Positions 46,367 through 57,207 of a DNA stretch of 64,000 nt are shown piece after piece (position 1 is the first letter of the stretch; each line of letters begins with the position of its first letter). The DNA comes from Colocasia esculenta (lineage: Eukaryota > Streptophyta > Magnoliopsida > Alismatales > Araceae): contig CM024755.1 of assembly GCA_014218235.1 (NCBI GenBank), forward strand, positions 81,785,960 to 81,849,959, written 5' to 3'. Made by a program: the position numbers and the translations under genes. The notes beneath the pieces were generated by a model. It saw only the letters and a list, made by a program, of their open reading frames with translations, was not told where the DNA came from and searched no databases.

Positions 46367-47066
46367 CTATGGCGTCAGAGGGCATCCCTCCTGATCGGAA
46401 GCTGGAAAAGCGAATTCTACCAAGGCGAGGGTCCCGCGTCCACCGATGTCACTCTCGAAGGGCGGTGTCAAAGGCTTCTTGGGTGTATTCCACCGTAGTA
46501 TGAAGATGCCCTCGTAGATCTCCGACCTCAAGGCCAACCTCGTAACAGGCAGCACCGTATTGCTCCAAATCATTTTGGAACTCAGGACTCTTGGCACCTC
46601 ATGAGCACCTCCAGCTCTGAGCCTGTCGGGCAAGGAGGCAAGACTTTGGTGGAGGGACATGCTGAAGGCACTCCAGAGCCGCCTCTAGGCTAGCCTTCGA
46701 AGGCCGAACGGGGGTCTTCACCGCAAACACTCTCGTCAGGGGTGTGCGATTCTCTTTGAACTCTGCCCTCGCATTGGGCATCCTGACGGTCTGCTCGGAA
46801 GGAGCGATTGGATCTTCAAACACCTTGTTAGTGACCACGTTTGCCGCCGTGGCCTCTGGGTCCTCGGCATCCCCCACAGGAGCCCCATGTGGGATCATCG
46901 CCTCATCTTGGTCTGCCGACCACTCGGCAAAGACCACAGATGTCTGCTTCACCATAGACTCCGCCATCGCCGTCTCTGTGGTCGATGTGAAAATTGGCAT
47001 CTCCTCCACAGTCGGTGAGGAAATTTATGCTTTCTCCACTACAAATGCCCTTATCTCCACGTCCGC
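46367..47066 (-). pseudogene. Antisense coding trace in element E, 3' part
   Basis: A 136-residue frame (46599-47009) overlaps one of 97 (46367-46660) in another frame, both on the strand opposite to gag-pol. The composition is acidic and Ala/Glu/Val-rich, with no recognisable domain. It lies downstream (on the minus strand) of the transposase-like trace at 48362-49022 and is separated from it by the Cassandra insertion, so it may be its C-terminal part. Confidence 0.4.
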
Positions 47067-47266
47067 TGTAACACCTCATATAAGAATATGTTAAATTGAC
47101 TAAATCAGTAGACTACCAATCACTCGGACTAGTCATTTTTAGAGCTCGAGAAGGAAAAGAACTCTGAAGTTAAGCGTGCTTAGTTGGGAGTAGTCCTAGG
47201 ATGGGTGACCTTCCTAGCTACCAAGTAGTATGGTTGTTGGGCCAGTTTGTTGGTTGGGTCATCACA
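47067..47266 (+). repeat. Cassandra 5' LTR with 5S-like promoter segment
   Basis: TGTAACACC...ATCACA. The 5S-like part (about 47159-47215) includes AAGTTAAGCGTGCTT (the A-box equivalent of 5S genes) and GGATGGGTGACC (the C-box equivalent) at the normal 5S spacing, so RNA polymerase III could recognise it. Confidence 0.93.
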
Positions 47267-47497
47267 AATGGTATCAGAGCCTTGTCCAGCTGGAAGTGCA
47301 GGAACTAAGTGCCATACAAGGCAAAGTGCTAGGCTATGGGAGCCACCTCTTGAGGCCATAATGGCGCAAAGTGCTACATAGAGAGAGCCACCTCTTGAGC
47401 CTGTGGGGGGCACCTCTAGAATCTTGTCTGTCTGGGGTTTGATTGTGTGCTATATGTGAGCAGCAACGAGGATGTCTCTTAAATAAGAGGGGTAGAT

Positions 47498-47701
47498 TGT
47501 AACACCTTATATAAAAATATGTTAAATGAACTAAATCAGTAGACTACAAACAACTCAGACTAGTCATTTTCAGAGCTCGTGCAGAAAAGAAGTCTGAAGT
47601 TAAGCATATATAGTTAGGAGTAGTCCCAGGATGGGTGACCTTCCTAGAAAGTCTACCAACTAGTATGGATGTTGGGCCAGTTTGCTGGTTGGGTTGTCAC
47701 A
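47498..47701 (+). repeat. Cassandra 3' LTR
   Basis: It aligns with 47067-47266 with scattered changes. The C-box-like GGATGGGTGACC (47629-47640) is intact, but the A-box-like part reads AAGTTAAGCATATAT, so it is weaker than in the 5' LTR. It has a 5-10-base difference after CCTTCCTAG. Confidence 0.93.
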
Positions 47702-48361
47702 TCCGCAGTCAATGCGAGAACGGGCGTTTCGTCCAAGAACTCCTCTAGTGCCCCCTTTGTGCGCCGCCCCCTCTGCGGCCATCATCGCTCTGCTTCCACT
47801 GGCGGGTGCCAAGGGCTCCAACTCCTCAAGAAGCTCCTCCAAGGAGTCCCCGTCAGACTGATTGTTGACGACAACCACGTCTTCACCCTCGAGGAGGCCC
47901 ATCTCCAGGAGCAATCCTTCTATGATAGGGGGCTTCGCCATAGCCGACGTCGGTCTCAGATCCTTCTTCTTCCCCTCCTACTCACCAGCTTCCTCCTTTT
48001 ACAAAGCTGGAGCTGGGGGGCCGCTTCCTCCTCCTAGTCCTCTTCCTCGGCCTTCCTCCTCGGAGCCTCGGCTTCCCTCCATAGGCTGATCTTCAACGCC
48101 TTCCGCCCAAAAGATTGCTCTACAGTGGTGTGGACATCTCTCACCGTCGACGTCAGTGCGTCCTCGCCAATGCATGTCAAGATAACTTGACTGGAATCTA
48201 TTTGACGAACAAGGCCTGGTCTTTTTAGTTTCGACCAGCGACCACCTTGCGGCATCTGTGGAAACCGAAAAGTCTGGAAGGATTCATTAAATCGAAGGGA
48301 AGGCAAAGAAAGAAGAGAAAGACTTACCCCATGCTCTTCTCAGCTTGTATTTAACAAGCTT
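47702..48361 (-). pseudogene. Antisense coding trace in element E, middle part
   Basis: Minus-strand frames 48034-48306 (90 codons) and 47660-47941 (93 codons, its last third inside Cassandra) lie in different phases. They are charged and low in recognisable features (a Glu/Leu-rich EELLEELEPLAPAS segment). They could be a decayed linker between the N-terminal domain at 48.4-49.0 kb and the part left of Cassandra. Confidence 0.35.
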
Positions 48362-49022
48362 CTACTTTGTCAACAATAGCTCAGCCTTCTCTACGAGCAC
48401 CTTCGACAGATCCATCGAGGCCTTGGCTGTGTCCTGGATGAGGAAGGGCACAACATCTATTTTGTTCAGTGGCTCGCAAACCTGAGTAAGGAATTTCCAC
48501 TTTGGAGAGCCGCTCCCTTTCTTCCGACCAATGAAGAAAAGTTGTCCGGTCCATCCCTTATTGTTTGAGAGACGGAGGGAGAAGAGGACCCACATCCTGT
48601 TCGTACGATGCTTGGTATACATGATACCATATCCAGACTGTGACGATGATGCTAGGATGAAATGGTTGCAAAACATATCCGACGAAGCTTGGATCCATCG
48701 CTTCTCGCACATGATGCAGAAGATGAAGATCATCCTCCACGAGTTCGGTGTCAACTGAATCGGAGCAATCTTTCAGGCGCTGAGCAGGTCCCTGGCAATC
48801 TCTGACACTGGCAACTGGAACCCTACCTCCATCAGGTTCAAGGAAAGGATGAAACATCCTGGCTTATCTGTCATATAGGTTTGATCCTCGTGCATCAAGA
48901 TGATCTTGTACTCCTCTCCGATCCAAAAGCACTCGCGCAGGCCCTCGAAGCTCCAGTACTTCATGGCCTTCGTCTTTACCAGCGACCTACCTCTTGCCTC
49001 TGCGACGACGATGACCTTTCCT
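48362..49022 (-). pseudogene. Antisense ORF, putative gypsy-type transposase-like domain
   Basis: On the minus strand one frame runs from about 49022 to 48362 with a single TGA after RDLLSA (near 48773). It reads VVAEARGRSLV, then KYWSFEGLREC, FQLPVSEIARDLLSA, and after the stop IAPIQLTPNSWRMIFIFCIMC, then WVLFSLR and a GWTGQLFFIGR block. The QL-x-PN-x-W plus F-x-x-L/M-C pattern and the later aromatic block resemble the plant 'putative gypsy type transposon' (Transposase_28) domain known from retrotransposon 3' regions. Some Tat-group elements carry such extra ORFs in antisense. The biochemical role is unknown. Confidence 0.55.
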
Positions 49023-49414
49023 TCTGTCTATGATATCGGAGCCAAAGTCGGAGACGAAGGAGAAGATGCAAAGAACAAGGAGGCTAGCAGCAAAAGTGGA
49101 AGAAGGATGTTTGAAGCAGAAAAGCATGATGCGTTCCCCCCTCTTCTCTTCCTTATAAGGAATAAGAGGCACGAGATTCAAAGATCAAAAATGGCAGTTC
49201 GCCCGCTCGAATAGTCCATTCAAACAGTTATTTTAGATCCCTAGTCACTTCATGTCCCTTCCACCATCATGAAGTGGGAATACTGAAGAAGCTCCAACGA
49301 CATCATTGATAGCCATACACACTGCCACAATCAGCATCACATTTAATGAGAGGTGGGCGATGTCGAATAGTCATCTCCCCTCTCAAGTGCTCACAGTCAT
49401 ATCTGAGTAGGCTT

Positions 49415-49432
49415 GAGAGGGTGGGGGGCAAG
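49415..49432 (+). other. Element E polypurine tract
   Basis: GAGAGGGTGGGGGGCAAG directly before TGTGGAGGC, the start of the E 3' LTR. Confidence 0.85.
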
Positions 49433-50098
49433 TGTGGAGGCTATTTCTAGCCTCCTAGGTCTATAGGCCCATCATGACCCAGTATGGCAGTAGGGCGATG
49501 GCTATCCAGCCACGTGTTCTCGGAAAAAGCTGAAAGCTTCCAAACACGTCTCAGTCACCACATGCCCAAGGGCCCCAAGAAGCTTGGTCTCTAGACACCT
49601 CCGAATCTATCCGAACATGATAGAGTCACCGAGCACCCCTGCTCAGAAGAAGGTGGAACCTCACCGAATAAGCCTCCAGACTCGTGCTCGGAGTCTTCAT
49701 GGTTCTAGCAACAGGTCACCGAACACCAGGCAGCCACGCCAAGAAAGTCCATGGGCTCCTATTCGGTACCTCTATGGCCTACAATGCTATGTGGCCCTTT
49801 GCCTCTAGATCATAGTTAATAGGACGGCGAGGCATGCCTCCCCATGATCTGGAGCAGCCCCAGTGCGATGTCCCAAGGGGCGTCTCGTACAGACATCCCC
49901 CATCTTGGGAATCCAACAGTAGCAGTCTGGAGATCAGGCTTCTTGGGACCCTTGGGCATGTGGTGATTGAGATGTATTCGAAAGCTTTTAGCTGTTTCCG
50001 AGGACACGTAGCTGGATAGCCGTCACTCTACTACCATACTGGGTCATGATAGGCCTATGGGACTAGGAGGCTGGAAATAGCCTCCACAATTATTATAC
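49433..50098. repeat. Foldback of two LTR starts (about 185-bp arms)
   Basis: The left arm (49433 to about 49618) starts TGTGGAGGC after the E PPT. The right arm (about 49913-50098) is its inverted copy and ends GCCTCCACA. The arms match over about 185 bases with scattered substitutions (shared ACCCAGTATGG and GGCTATCCAGC regions). The middle (about 49620-49910) differs. Flanks GCAAG and ATTAT are not a target duplication. The ORFs at 49584-50019 lie in it and are not genes. Confidence 0.8.
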
Positions 50099-50359
50099 AA
50101 ATTAAAATTTTATTTACATAATAAAATTATAATGTAATTCATGCAACAATTCTATTAGATTTTAAACATCAAGTTTCCTATTATATTTTCATTCTTAAGT
50201 TGATTAAAAGTCACGTATAGACATACTTTTTATAATGATGAATATAGTTACTTTTACTCACATACAGAAACATGTTACGTGCGTTGTAGTATATTTGTAG
50301 GTGTAGTATTAAAATAAAGTTCATATATTTTAAAAATAAAAGTAAAGATACGACTATAT
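50099..50359. other. AT-rich stretch, nothing recognised
   Basis: No gene, RNA or repeat structure could be supported. It may be host sequence flanking the foldback or the far left of LTR G. Confidence 0.4.
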
Positions 50360-52423
50360 GTGTAATAATCGGTACGTTCGGATCGTAGTTTACCGAGTTT
50401 GGTGGCCAATGTGTGGCCCATTGGTAGACCATGTATGTGTCTACATGTGATATATAAGTTGTGTAATAGGTGGGAAGATGGAGGGTTGGATATCCCAGCC
50501 CAAACAGACCTCTGGCGCATCACTCAGAAACGCGACCAACACAGATGTCGCATTTATGAGTGTAACGCGACCACCTAGTATGTCGCGTTTTATCACCAAT
50601 TTACGTGGGCGCCGCTACATGCGCACCGCGTGGCGCATGCAGGAGCGTCAAAAGTTTAATGGCGACGGCGAGGTACGTCACGTTTTGAAATGAGACGGCC
50701 CAATACGTCGCGATTCAACTTCAGTGTGTTTTGTGCTTCTGCCCTTGGCCGAACAGTGCAGTTGCACTGTTCATCTAAGGGAGAAAGCTGTGGAGGTTTT
50801 CTGCGGGATTCTAAGAAGATTTCATGGTTTTGCTATCTGTTCGATGTGATTTTAGCACGAGGAGGTGCTTCGGAGTGTAGGGAACGTCCAGACGGTGTTG
50901 GATTTGCATTTCATCCGTTGATAGGGGAACTTTCCTATGTTTTAGCTTGTATGGCATGTGAGGATTAGGGTTATGCGATTTGGATTGAGAATCATGTGAG
51001 CATGGTAGGAAGCATGCTTAGGGTTTTATTTATATGCTTATTCCTTGTGTTATCTACATGTGTAACAATTATGGTGATTTCCGGAATGAGGTTTTAGGTC
51101 TGGGTTCTGTCGTATGAAAGACGACGGAACCAGACGTCGTGATTTAGGTTTAAAGGTAACGGGTTTGTCCGTTGCGATTCAAGTTGAATGGCATCCACTG
51201 TGTTGGATGCGGTTTGGAATGTGGCCACCCACGCTCTAGGGTTCTGTGACCAGTCTATTCGGTTTCTGTCCTACATTGCTTGGGTAGTGTTGGCTATGCA
51301 ACCTAGGGCATGAATGGGTTGTGTCGGCTCATACCGTGGTTGATAATGAGGGGTTTTGCTTGGAAATGTGTGCATATTAAGTTGGATTGTCACGCCTTCC
51401 GTTGTTACCTCTCTAGTCGGTTACCCTAGCACCGGGTGCTCAGGGCTTGTCCTGGTACAGCGAGTACCGTCAAGATTTGTGTCATCTTCTTGGACACCCT
51501 CACTCCTAAGTTTGAGTTGCACGTCCGGCTGAGGGAAAGATGGTAGGGGGCAGCGACTCATGTTTGTGAGTGTGCGGTCACTTGTAGCGCGCTCTTGGTT
51601 GGGGGATGGACACCAGTAGACGTACTGGTCCCCAGCTAGTCCTATTTCTAGTGCCTCACTTTAGGGTTCTCAGCCGAAGTCCCTAAAGGTGTCAGGCTGT
51701 TGCCTACAGCTGTGTGGTCTGCAGGAGTGGTGTTGGTTTGTCTCCACAGTTTTTGAACTTATTGAGGTGGAGCGGCAGCTGGACCTTTCATCCGTGGCTG
51801 CGAGGCTGAGAGGTAAACTTGTGTTGTTTGTCTAGGTCTGAGGCTGATGTCACGAACTAGTTCTCGTGACTCGTGTGTGGCGTGCCCTTCTTTAGCTTGT
51901 AAATGCGTATGTGGTTTACTGTTTATTTACTTACAGCTGTAGCATCATGCATAGGCGGTTATATATTTTAAATGCTTTATAGCTGTGCTTAATATATCAG
52001 TTGTACATTGTGTTTTTCGGCTTTGGGGGAGTTGCCCTACTGAGCCAGTGACTTGTGAGGCTCACCCCTTCTTCTTCCAGGTGAAGGAGAGCAGGAGGGT
52101 TCTCGTCCCACTTCTAATTCCGGTCAGTACCATAGTGGAGTCGGGCCTTCGCCACCAATAGAGTAATGTCTATACTTGTGAGCCTTGGGGGTTTGTCTCG
52201 GGCTATTGTACTTTGTACTATGACTATGCTATGGAAATGAATATGTACATTTCATGTGAATATATGTGAGAAATGCTATCTTATATGTGTTCAGCGTGTT
52301 CTTTTATATTTTCACAGACATGTATGATTGATATCCCTTGCGAGGCTGCGGCCCGATCGCGGGAGGCGGAGTCGTGTCGGAACGTTATTGGGTTAACGGG
52401 CCTGAACGGCAAGGACCGTCACA
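50360..52423 (+). repeat. Element G: chromovirus-like LTR (left edge uncertain)
   Basis: A candidate start is TGTAATAATCGG at about 50361; the end is GACCGTCACA at 52423. It has a GATATATAAG box near 50450, GTCGCG words at 50527-50715, a 22-base hairpin at 50751-50772, and CTTCTTCTTCCAG followed by GTGAAG at 52080-52086. The last matches the acceptor-like site of the B/C and H LTRs in relative position. No PBS follows; element F begins six bases later. The ORFs at 50478-50968 lie in the leader and are not supported. Confidence 0.55.
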
Positions 52424-52429
52424 GTTGCT

Positions 52430-53827
52430 TGTAGACACCCGATTCTGACTAATGAGTTGAACCATATTTCTTGTTATCTTAGTGAGCCCCTAGTTAGTCA
52501 CTCACCTTGAGCCCATTAACAACTCAAATTCCCTTGAAATCCCGCCCATTATCACTTTGAGAGAATCCCTAGGCTTAAATAACCATTATTCTTTCACATG
52601 ATTGGCTGATAATTTGCAGATAATTGACTTCCTTGATGCGGCGTATTGTAGCGTCGCGTCTCAGTGTCGCGTCGCTACGGGTCGCCGCGACAGCCCATGC
52701 ATTTTCATGTACGTGGGCATACTGTCGCGACGCCCCGCCCCGTCGCGTTTCCATTTCGCGGCCCTACGATGCGCCGCGACAGCAGCTGCGCATGCAGGCC
52801 TCCGCAACCAACTCCTATTTATCCTCCCATGGATTTATCTTTATCCTTAGGAAATATCTCAACTCCTTAGGTAGGATTTGGGCCCTAGGGACTCTCTTGG
52901 GGATCCTAAGGACTCTCTTATGCGATTTTCATTGGCATTTATCTCCCATTTCACTTATTATCCATTTTGATGGGATTTTCTCTCTCAAAGGCTTATAAAA
53001 GCAAGGCCCTCTCTTCATGGAAGGGGGAGCTCCGATTTTCACCCCGAAGGGCTGCCGAATTCTCCACTGAGCTATACTTAGCCTCGTAGCCCTCCCATTT
53101 CCATTCCTTCCCTCACATTCCACCTTACAAAAGCTTTCTACTTCATCATCCATGGAGCATGGAGCGTGAGGAGGGCGACCCCCCACTTTATCCAGGAGCT
53201 TCTGCACGATCATTTGAACGTCATCCACGCCCGGGAGTCGCCCTAATGGGGCTCATTATTCTCTTCTCTCATTTTCCTCTCTTTCTTCATGCATTTTATT
53301 TTATTTCTAGATAGGTTGCATCCCTTCCCATTCCCACGTTTTCCACATACCCAAGGGGTTTTAAAACCACCCCCAGGTTCGTTCCCACCATGTTTTCTCT
53401 TTTCTTTTCATTTTTTAGGAATAGGTACTACTCTTAACTTGTTCTAATAGGGCTTTTCTTGTTTCTTTTTGTTTTGGCAGGCACCCAAGCGAGATCCCAC
53501 GAGGAGCTCTCATCCTCTAGCCGGCTGGAGGACGAGAAGAAGGTCCCATCCATCATCTCCCGCACAGAAGAGAACGCGACAGTGGAGAGGGACGCGACAA
53601 AGAGACGCGGCTGGCAATGGCGACGTGTTCTCAGCATCATCGCGACAGGTAACCTTGCCACGACACCAGGTCCACTTCCATTCTCTTTCCCTTTCCTAGA
53701 ATAGTTAGCCCCTCACATTTTCTACTCATTAGGCAACTTTATAGGTGGCGATCACATCCTATTTTCCATGCTATTAGATTTAATACGTGTTTACGTGTTG
53801 AGGGGGGGCATAATTCCCGTGATTACA
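52430..53827 (+). repeat. Element F 5' LTR
   Basis: TGTAGACACCCG...GTGATTACA, 1,398 bases. It has a TTATAAAAGC TATA box at about 52993, GTCGCG/GCCGCGAC words at 52650-52790 and again at 53575-53650, and a pyrimidine-rich run before GGCAGGC at about 53480. The ORFs at 52602-53704 are LTR sequence, not genes. Confidence 0.7.
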
Positions 53828-53832
53828 CCTTT

Positions 53833-53850
53833 TGGCATCACGGTGGGACC
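53833..53850 (+). other. Element F primer binding site (probable)
   Basis: TGGCATCACGGTGGGACC, five bases after the LTR end. It has the layout of the TGGCGAC...GGGGAC-type PBS of Ogre-like elements but is diverged. Confidence 0.55.
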
Positions 53851-54932
53851 TTCAGTGCTACCCTCGTGGATTTAGTTTGTCTGCTTGCCATGTTTTCTTC
53901 CTTGTTTATCATTTTAGTGCCCTGTTAGTCCTTTTGTTCTTTGTTTCCTACTTTTTTGTCACTCGGTTTGTGTCGCGACGTATCGCAGGGACGCGATAGG
54001 CTCACGACACCCGACAAGGATGCGATATCAAGTCAGCATTTCTCTTCTCATATCTGCCTTATCCTGCTTCTATGAGATCATGCATCCCTATTCCATGTCT
54101 CTGTACCATGTATTGTAGTGTTTTTGGATGTTAGAATCCTATTAGGGTTCGGCTTTTCCTTTTCTTTTCATTTGTAAGTTTTCGGGCTCTGTCGCGGCAT
54201 AGCACAGGGATGCGACAGGGTCGCATCGAGCATCAGCGTCGCGTCAACAGGTACGCTTTGTATGTTAATGATTTCATCCATGAATTGGTTTCTGGGTGCT
54301 TCATGATCCGTTCTGTATCAATTTAGTGATTTTTGCACCTTTATCATTTGTTAGGGTAGTCTGTTTGAGTCTGTTTGTGACTAACTTTGTTCTCGGGCTT
54401 CTGCTCTTATCGCGGCAGGCCGCCCTGTCGTGATAAGGTCGTGGTGTATGCGGCCACCGCGACTCTGCCCGAGAGCTTGTTTGTCACCCTGTTTGATCTT
54501 CATTTGTTACTCTTGTATACATTTTTGGCATTTAGGCCCTTTGCATGCGCTATTCGTCCCATTTGTTTAGGTTCCATCTTGGTCGAGTGAGCCCTCTCAC
54601 CTACGAGCACTCGTAGGCTGACTCGAGCCCACCTTCTGAGGACCTCTGTAAGTCCTCGTGACCGTACGCACGTTACGGTTCACCGGGCCAGTTGTACCCA
54701 TCGCACCCATAAGTCCGAGCCATCCCTCGTGTGTGAGTGTCCCACTCCATAGCAACACCGGAGGACTCGAGTTCCTACCTATTAGGGCCCACTTGACCGG
54801 GTGACATCCCCTTAATCAATTCATCTAACGGTCAAGTTCGAACCTAAAGAAATTTGCACATTAATCATGACAACTTGAGTGTTTCGGTTCATCCCTCCTC
54901 CTCTCAGTCTTTCTTGCTGTGTTAGAGTCTAG
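53851..54932 (+). other. Element F leader with GTCGCG words
   Basis: Non-coding leader between PBS and gag. GTCGCGACG/GACGCGAT words cluster at 53970-54025, 54190-54250 and 54405-54475. The 67-codon ORF at 54387-54590 lies across the last cluster and has no recognisable product. Confidence 0.5.
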
Positions 54933-56709
54933 GTGTTGTCAGCATCACCCCCTATTTGTTCTGAGGGTTGCATGTGTCATTGTTTAGGGAGATCGAGTCA
55001 GTCCCCTCCGATCCTTGTATTCTATCATAATCCCTTGTTCGACATGAACCAATTCCAGGTCCTTGCCGATGATGTCTTGCCCATCGGGCTCCTCGAGGAT
55101 GTGGCCCAACCCTCTACGGGCATACTCCCGGGGTACATCCAACCTCTCCTCGTCATCAGGAGTCAATCCCATCCTCCTTCTCCTCCAGGGGGAGATGACC
55201 CCCATTCGCAATTCAGTCAGCTTCTCCCCCATCTCACTCCGGACCAAGTCCGCAAATTTCTAGCCGTTGCCAAGGGGAAGCGACCTCTATCCCCCTCAGG
55301 TCAGAATTCAATACGACCGGTAGATTCCTCCGCCCGTGTTGCCTCAGCACCCCACCTTCCTTCCTCAGGGGCAGATCCTACACCCCTCCGTCCTCGAGCC
55401 ATCCATTTCTCGGAACCCATCTATCTTTCGGCACGAGAATTTCGGCCTCGATCCCCTTCGACCTCAACATATTATACGGCTGGACCTGCTCTCCTCCCCC
55501 GTGAGAGGTCCCACTCTTTTGAGCAACCTCGCTCCCTTGTCTCTGCGCATCATATCCAAACTCCTTCCGACTTTCTTGCGGAATGGACAAGTATGAAAAA
55601 GGAGCTCCATGACCTCAGGAGGCAAATTGATCCTTGGAAGGTAGCCGACATTGCTCTCCCATCTTTCCAACACCTCCGGATACCACCCTAGTCAGAGCTC
55701 CCTGTTTACCGGCGATACTCTGGGGTAGGGGACCCATATGTTCATTTAAAGGATTTTGTCTATGAATCTGCACCGCACAAGTATGACCACCACCTCATGG
55801 CATACTTGTTCAAAAAATCCCTAGATGGTTCGGCCCTGGAATGGTTCTATTCTTTACCCCTGAGGAAGTCGAGGATTTCCAAATTGTTCAAGAGAGGTTC
55901 CTACAGCAATTCCAAGATCGGGTCGGACCCGAATACTCCTTTGTGGATCTAGTAGCTGAAAAGATGAAGCCCGAGGAGGAGTTCTCAACTTATGCTGACC
56001 GGTGGCGCTCATTGGCTGCCAAGGTTCGCTGCCCCATGCCGGAGGAGGAGAAAGTAAAGCTGTTAATTTCCAATGCTACCCCAACTTACCGAGCCATCTT
56101 GACCATGAATGACATTACTACCGTGCACCAGCTATATAGCCGAGCCCGTTTCATTCAGACCCAACTCAAGGAGCCGCCTATACACTCTATGTTTGAGACC
56201 CCTAAATCCCGTTACACCAAGAAGCCTCAAGGCCCAGTCACCGAGGGGATCCAAACCAACGAGCAAGTGGGTGCAGTAAGTAACCCCCAAGGCCTGATAG
56301 GTAGGTCTCCATACACCCAGCAACCTCAGCAGCCATGGAGTAACAATAGGCAGCAACCTCCCCAAGGTCAGAACCCTCCGCAAGACCAGCGCCAGTACTC
56401 CCAAGTTCCTCCTCCTCAGAATGGCTATGCCCCCAGAAAGCCCAACGGACCCAAAAGAGCCCAATATCCTCCTCTGCCCGAGTCTTTGGCCGATGTCTTT
56501 GTAGCCCTCATGTCCTTGAATGCCCTTAGACTCCCTCCTGAGAAGGCAAATTGGAATATGGCAGTGGACCAAACAAAGTATTGTGTCTACCATCGCCATC
56601 TGGCCCACCATGTGTCAGATTGTTTCCAATTTCGAGACATAATATATGACCTTCATGAGCAGAACCAAATTGATTGGGCAGAAATGAAGAGGTTGATCCA
56701 GACCTTAAG

Positions 56710-56840
56710 AGATCAACAGGGTCAAAGGCAACAACAGCAACAGCAAAGGCGACAGTAGCCACAACAACAACAGCAGTTCCAACCCTTCCAACAACAGTAC
56801 CAGCAACAACAACAACAACAGCAGCCACAGCAGCCGGCAA
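56710..56840 (+). repeat. CAA/CAG-rich microsatellite (poly-Gln coding)
   Basis: Imperfect CAACAG/CAACAACAA runs in frame with gag, encoding a Gln-rich linker. Confidence 0.8.
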
Positions 56841-57202
56841 ATGACCTTGGCATAATCCGCAACCCCATGCCTCAACACCAGCCTGCTCCAAACCCCCAAC
56901 CTGCTCCACCACCTCCTCCACCCGTGCATGTTAACCCAGTCATCCACCACCCACCCCCAGAAGCTCAATGGGCCTTCGACGATGAACACGAAGTGGGCCA
57001 GCTTTTGGTTATATCCCATATTACACCCCCTGCCACCACGCCTACATCCACTGGGCCTCCCTCCTTTGCACCCACTATTGCCACCATCACCTCACCATCC
57101 TACAACTCCCCAGTCATATCACCCATTATCCCTTCATCCAGCAACATCTCTCTCTCTCCTACGCCAGCACCATTACTATCCAACCCCTCCATTCTTGACA
57201 CC

Positions 57203-57207
57203 TCACC
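57203..57207. repeat. Target-site duplication TCACC, left copy, of solo LTR H
   Basis: It matches TCACC at 60491-60495 on the far side of the LTR. Confidence 0.88.

Larger units (their letters stand above)
47067..47701 (+). mobile_element. Cassandra: Cassandra TRIM, complete
   Basis: A 635-bp element: LTR 47067-47266, PBS TGGTATCAGAGCC at 47269-47281, internal 231 bases without coding capacity, purine tract ending at 47496, LTR 47498-47701. It is flanked by a perfect 5-bp duplication TCCGC (47062-47066 and 47702-47706). Each LTR contains a 5S-rRNA-like segment, the defining feature of Cassandra. It has no genes of its own and would be moved by other elements' enzymes. It is inserted in the antisense coding trace of element E. 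Confidence 0.95.
40492..49432 (+). mobile_element. Element E: Tat-type Ty3/gypsy internal region
   Basis: PBS, gag, protease, RT, RNase H, a second (archaeal-type) RNase H, integrase, a long 3' region with antisense coding traces, and a PPT, in that order. The extra RNase H and long 3' region are known hallmarks of the Tat group. No 5' LTR is recognisable before the PBS. The 3' LTR is represented only by its first part inside a foldback (49433-50098). Stops and frameshifts occur throughout. Confidence 0.8.
54933..57207 (+). pseudogene. gag: Element F gag, N-terminal to linker, broken
   Basis: This is the capsid polyprotein of an Ogre/Tat-type element. The N-terminal part (54933-55691; likely true start the ATG near 55044) is Pro/Ser-rich with a coiled-coil-like MKKELHDLRRQI segment, and stops at TAG 55689-55691. 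The capsid core follows in the same phase (YVHLKDFVYESAPHKY; SLDGSALEWFYSL), then shifts frame near 55850 and continues at 55841-56758 (FLQQFQDRVG...EEEFSTYADRWRSLAAKV...). A Gln-rich tail reaches a TAG at 56756-56758 (a CAG-to-TAG change is likely), and the frame stays open through a Pro-rich linker to the H insertion at 57208. The gag-protease frame resumes after H at 60491. Confidence 0.8.

Noticed and set aside
47159..47640. 5S rRNA genes
   Set aside because: Only the central part of 5S is matched and it sits in LTRs with PBS and target duplication, so it is Cassandra.
49433..50098. DNA transposon (MITE) with long terminal inverted repeats
   Set aside because: The left arm begins exactly after a retrotransposon polypurine tract and there is no target duplication, so two LTR starts explain it better.
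56132..57019. Long minus-strand ORFs opposite F gag
   Set aside because: Shadows of a Gln/Pro-rich gag frame: CAA/CAG repeats read as Leu/Val runs on the other strand.
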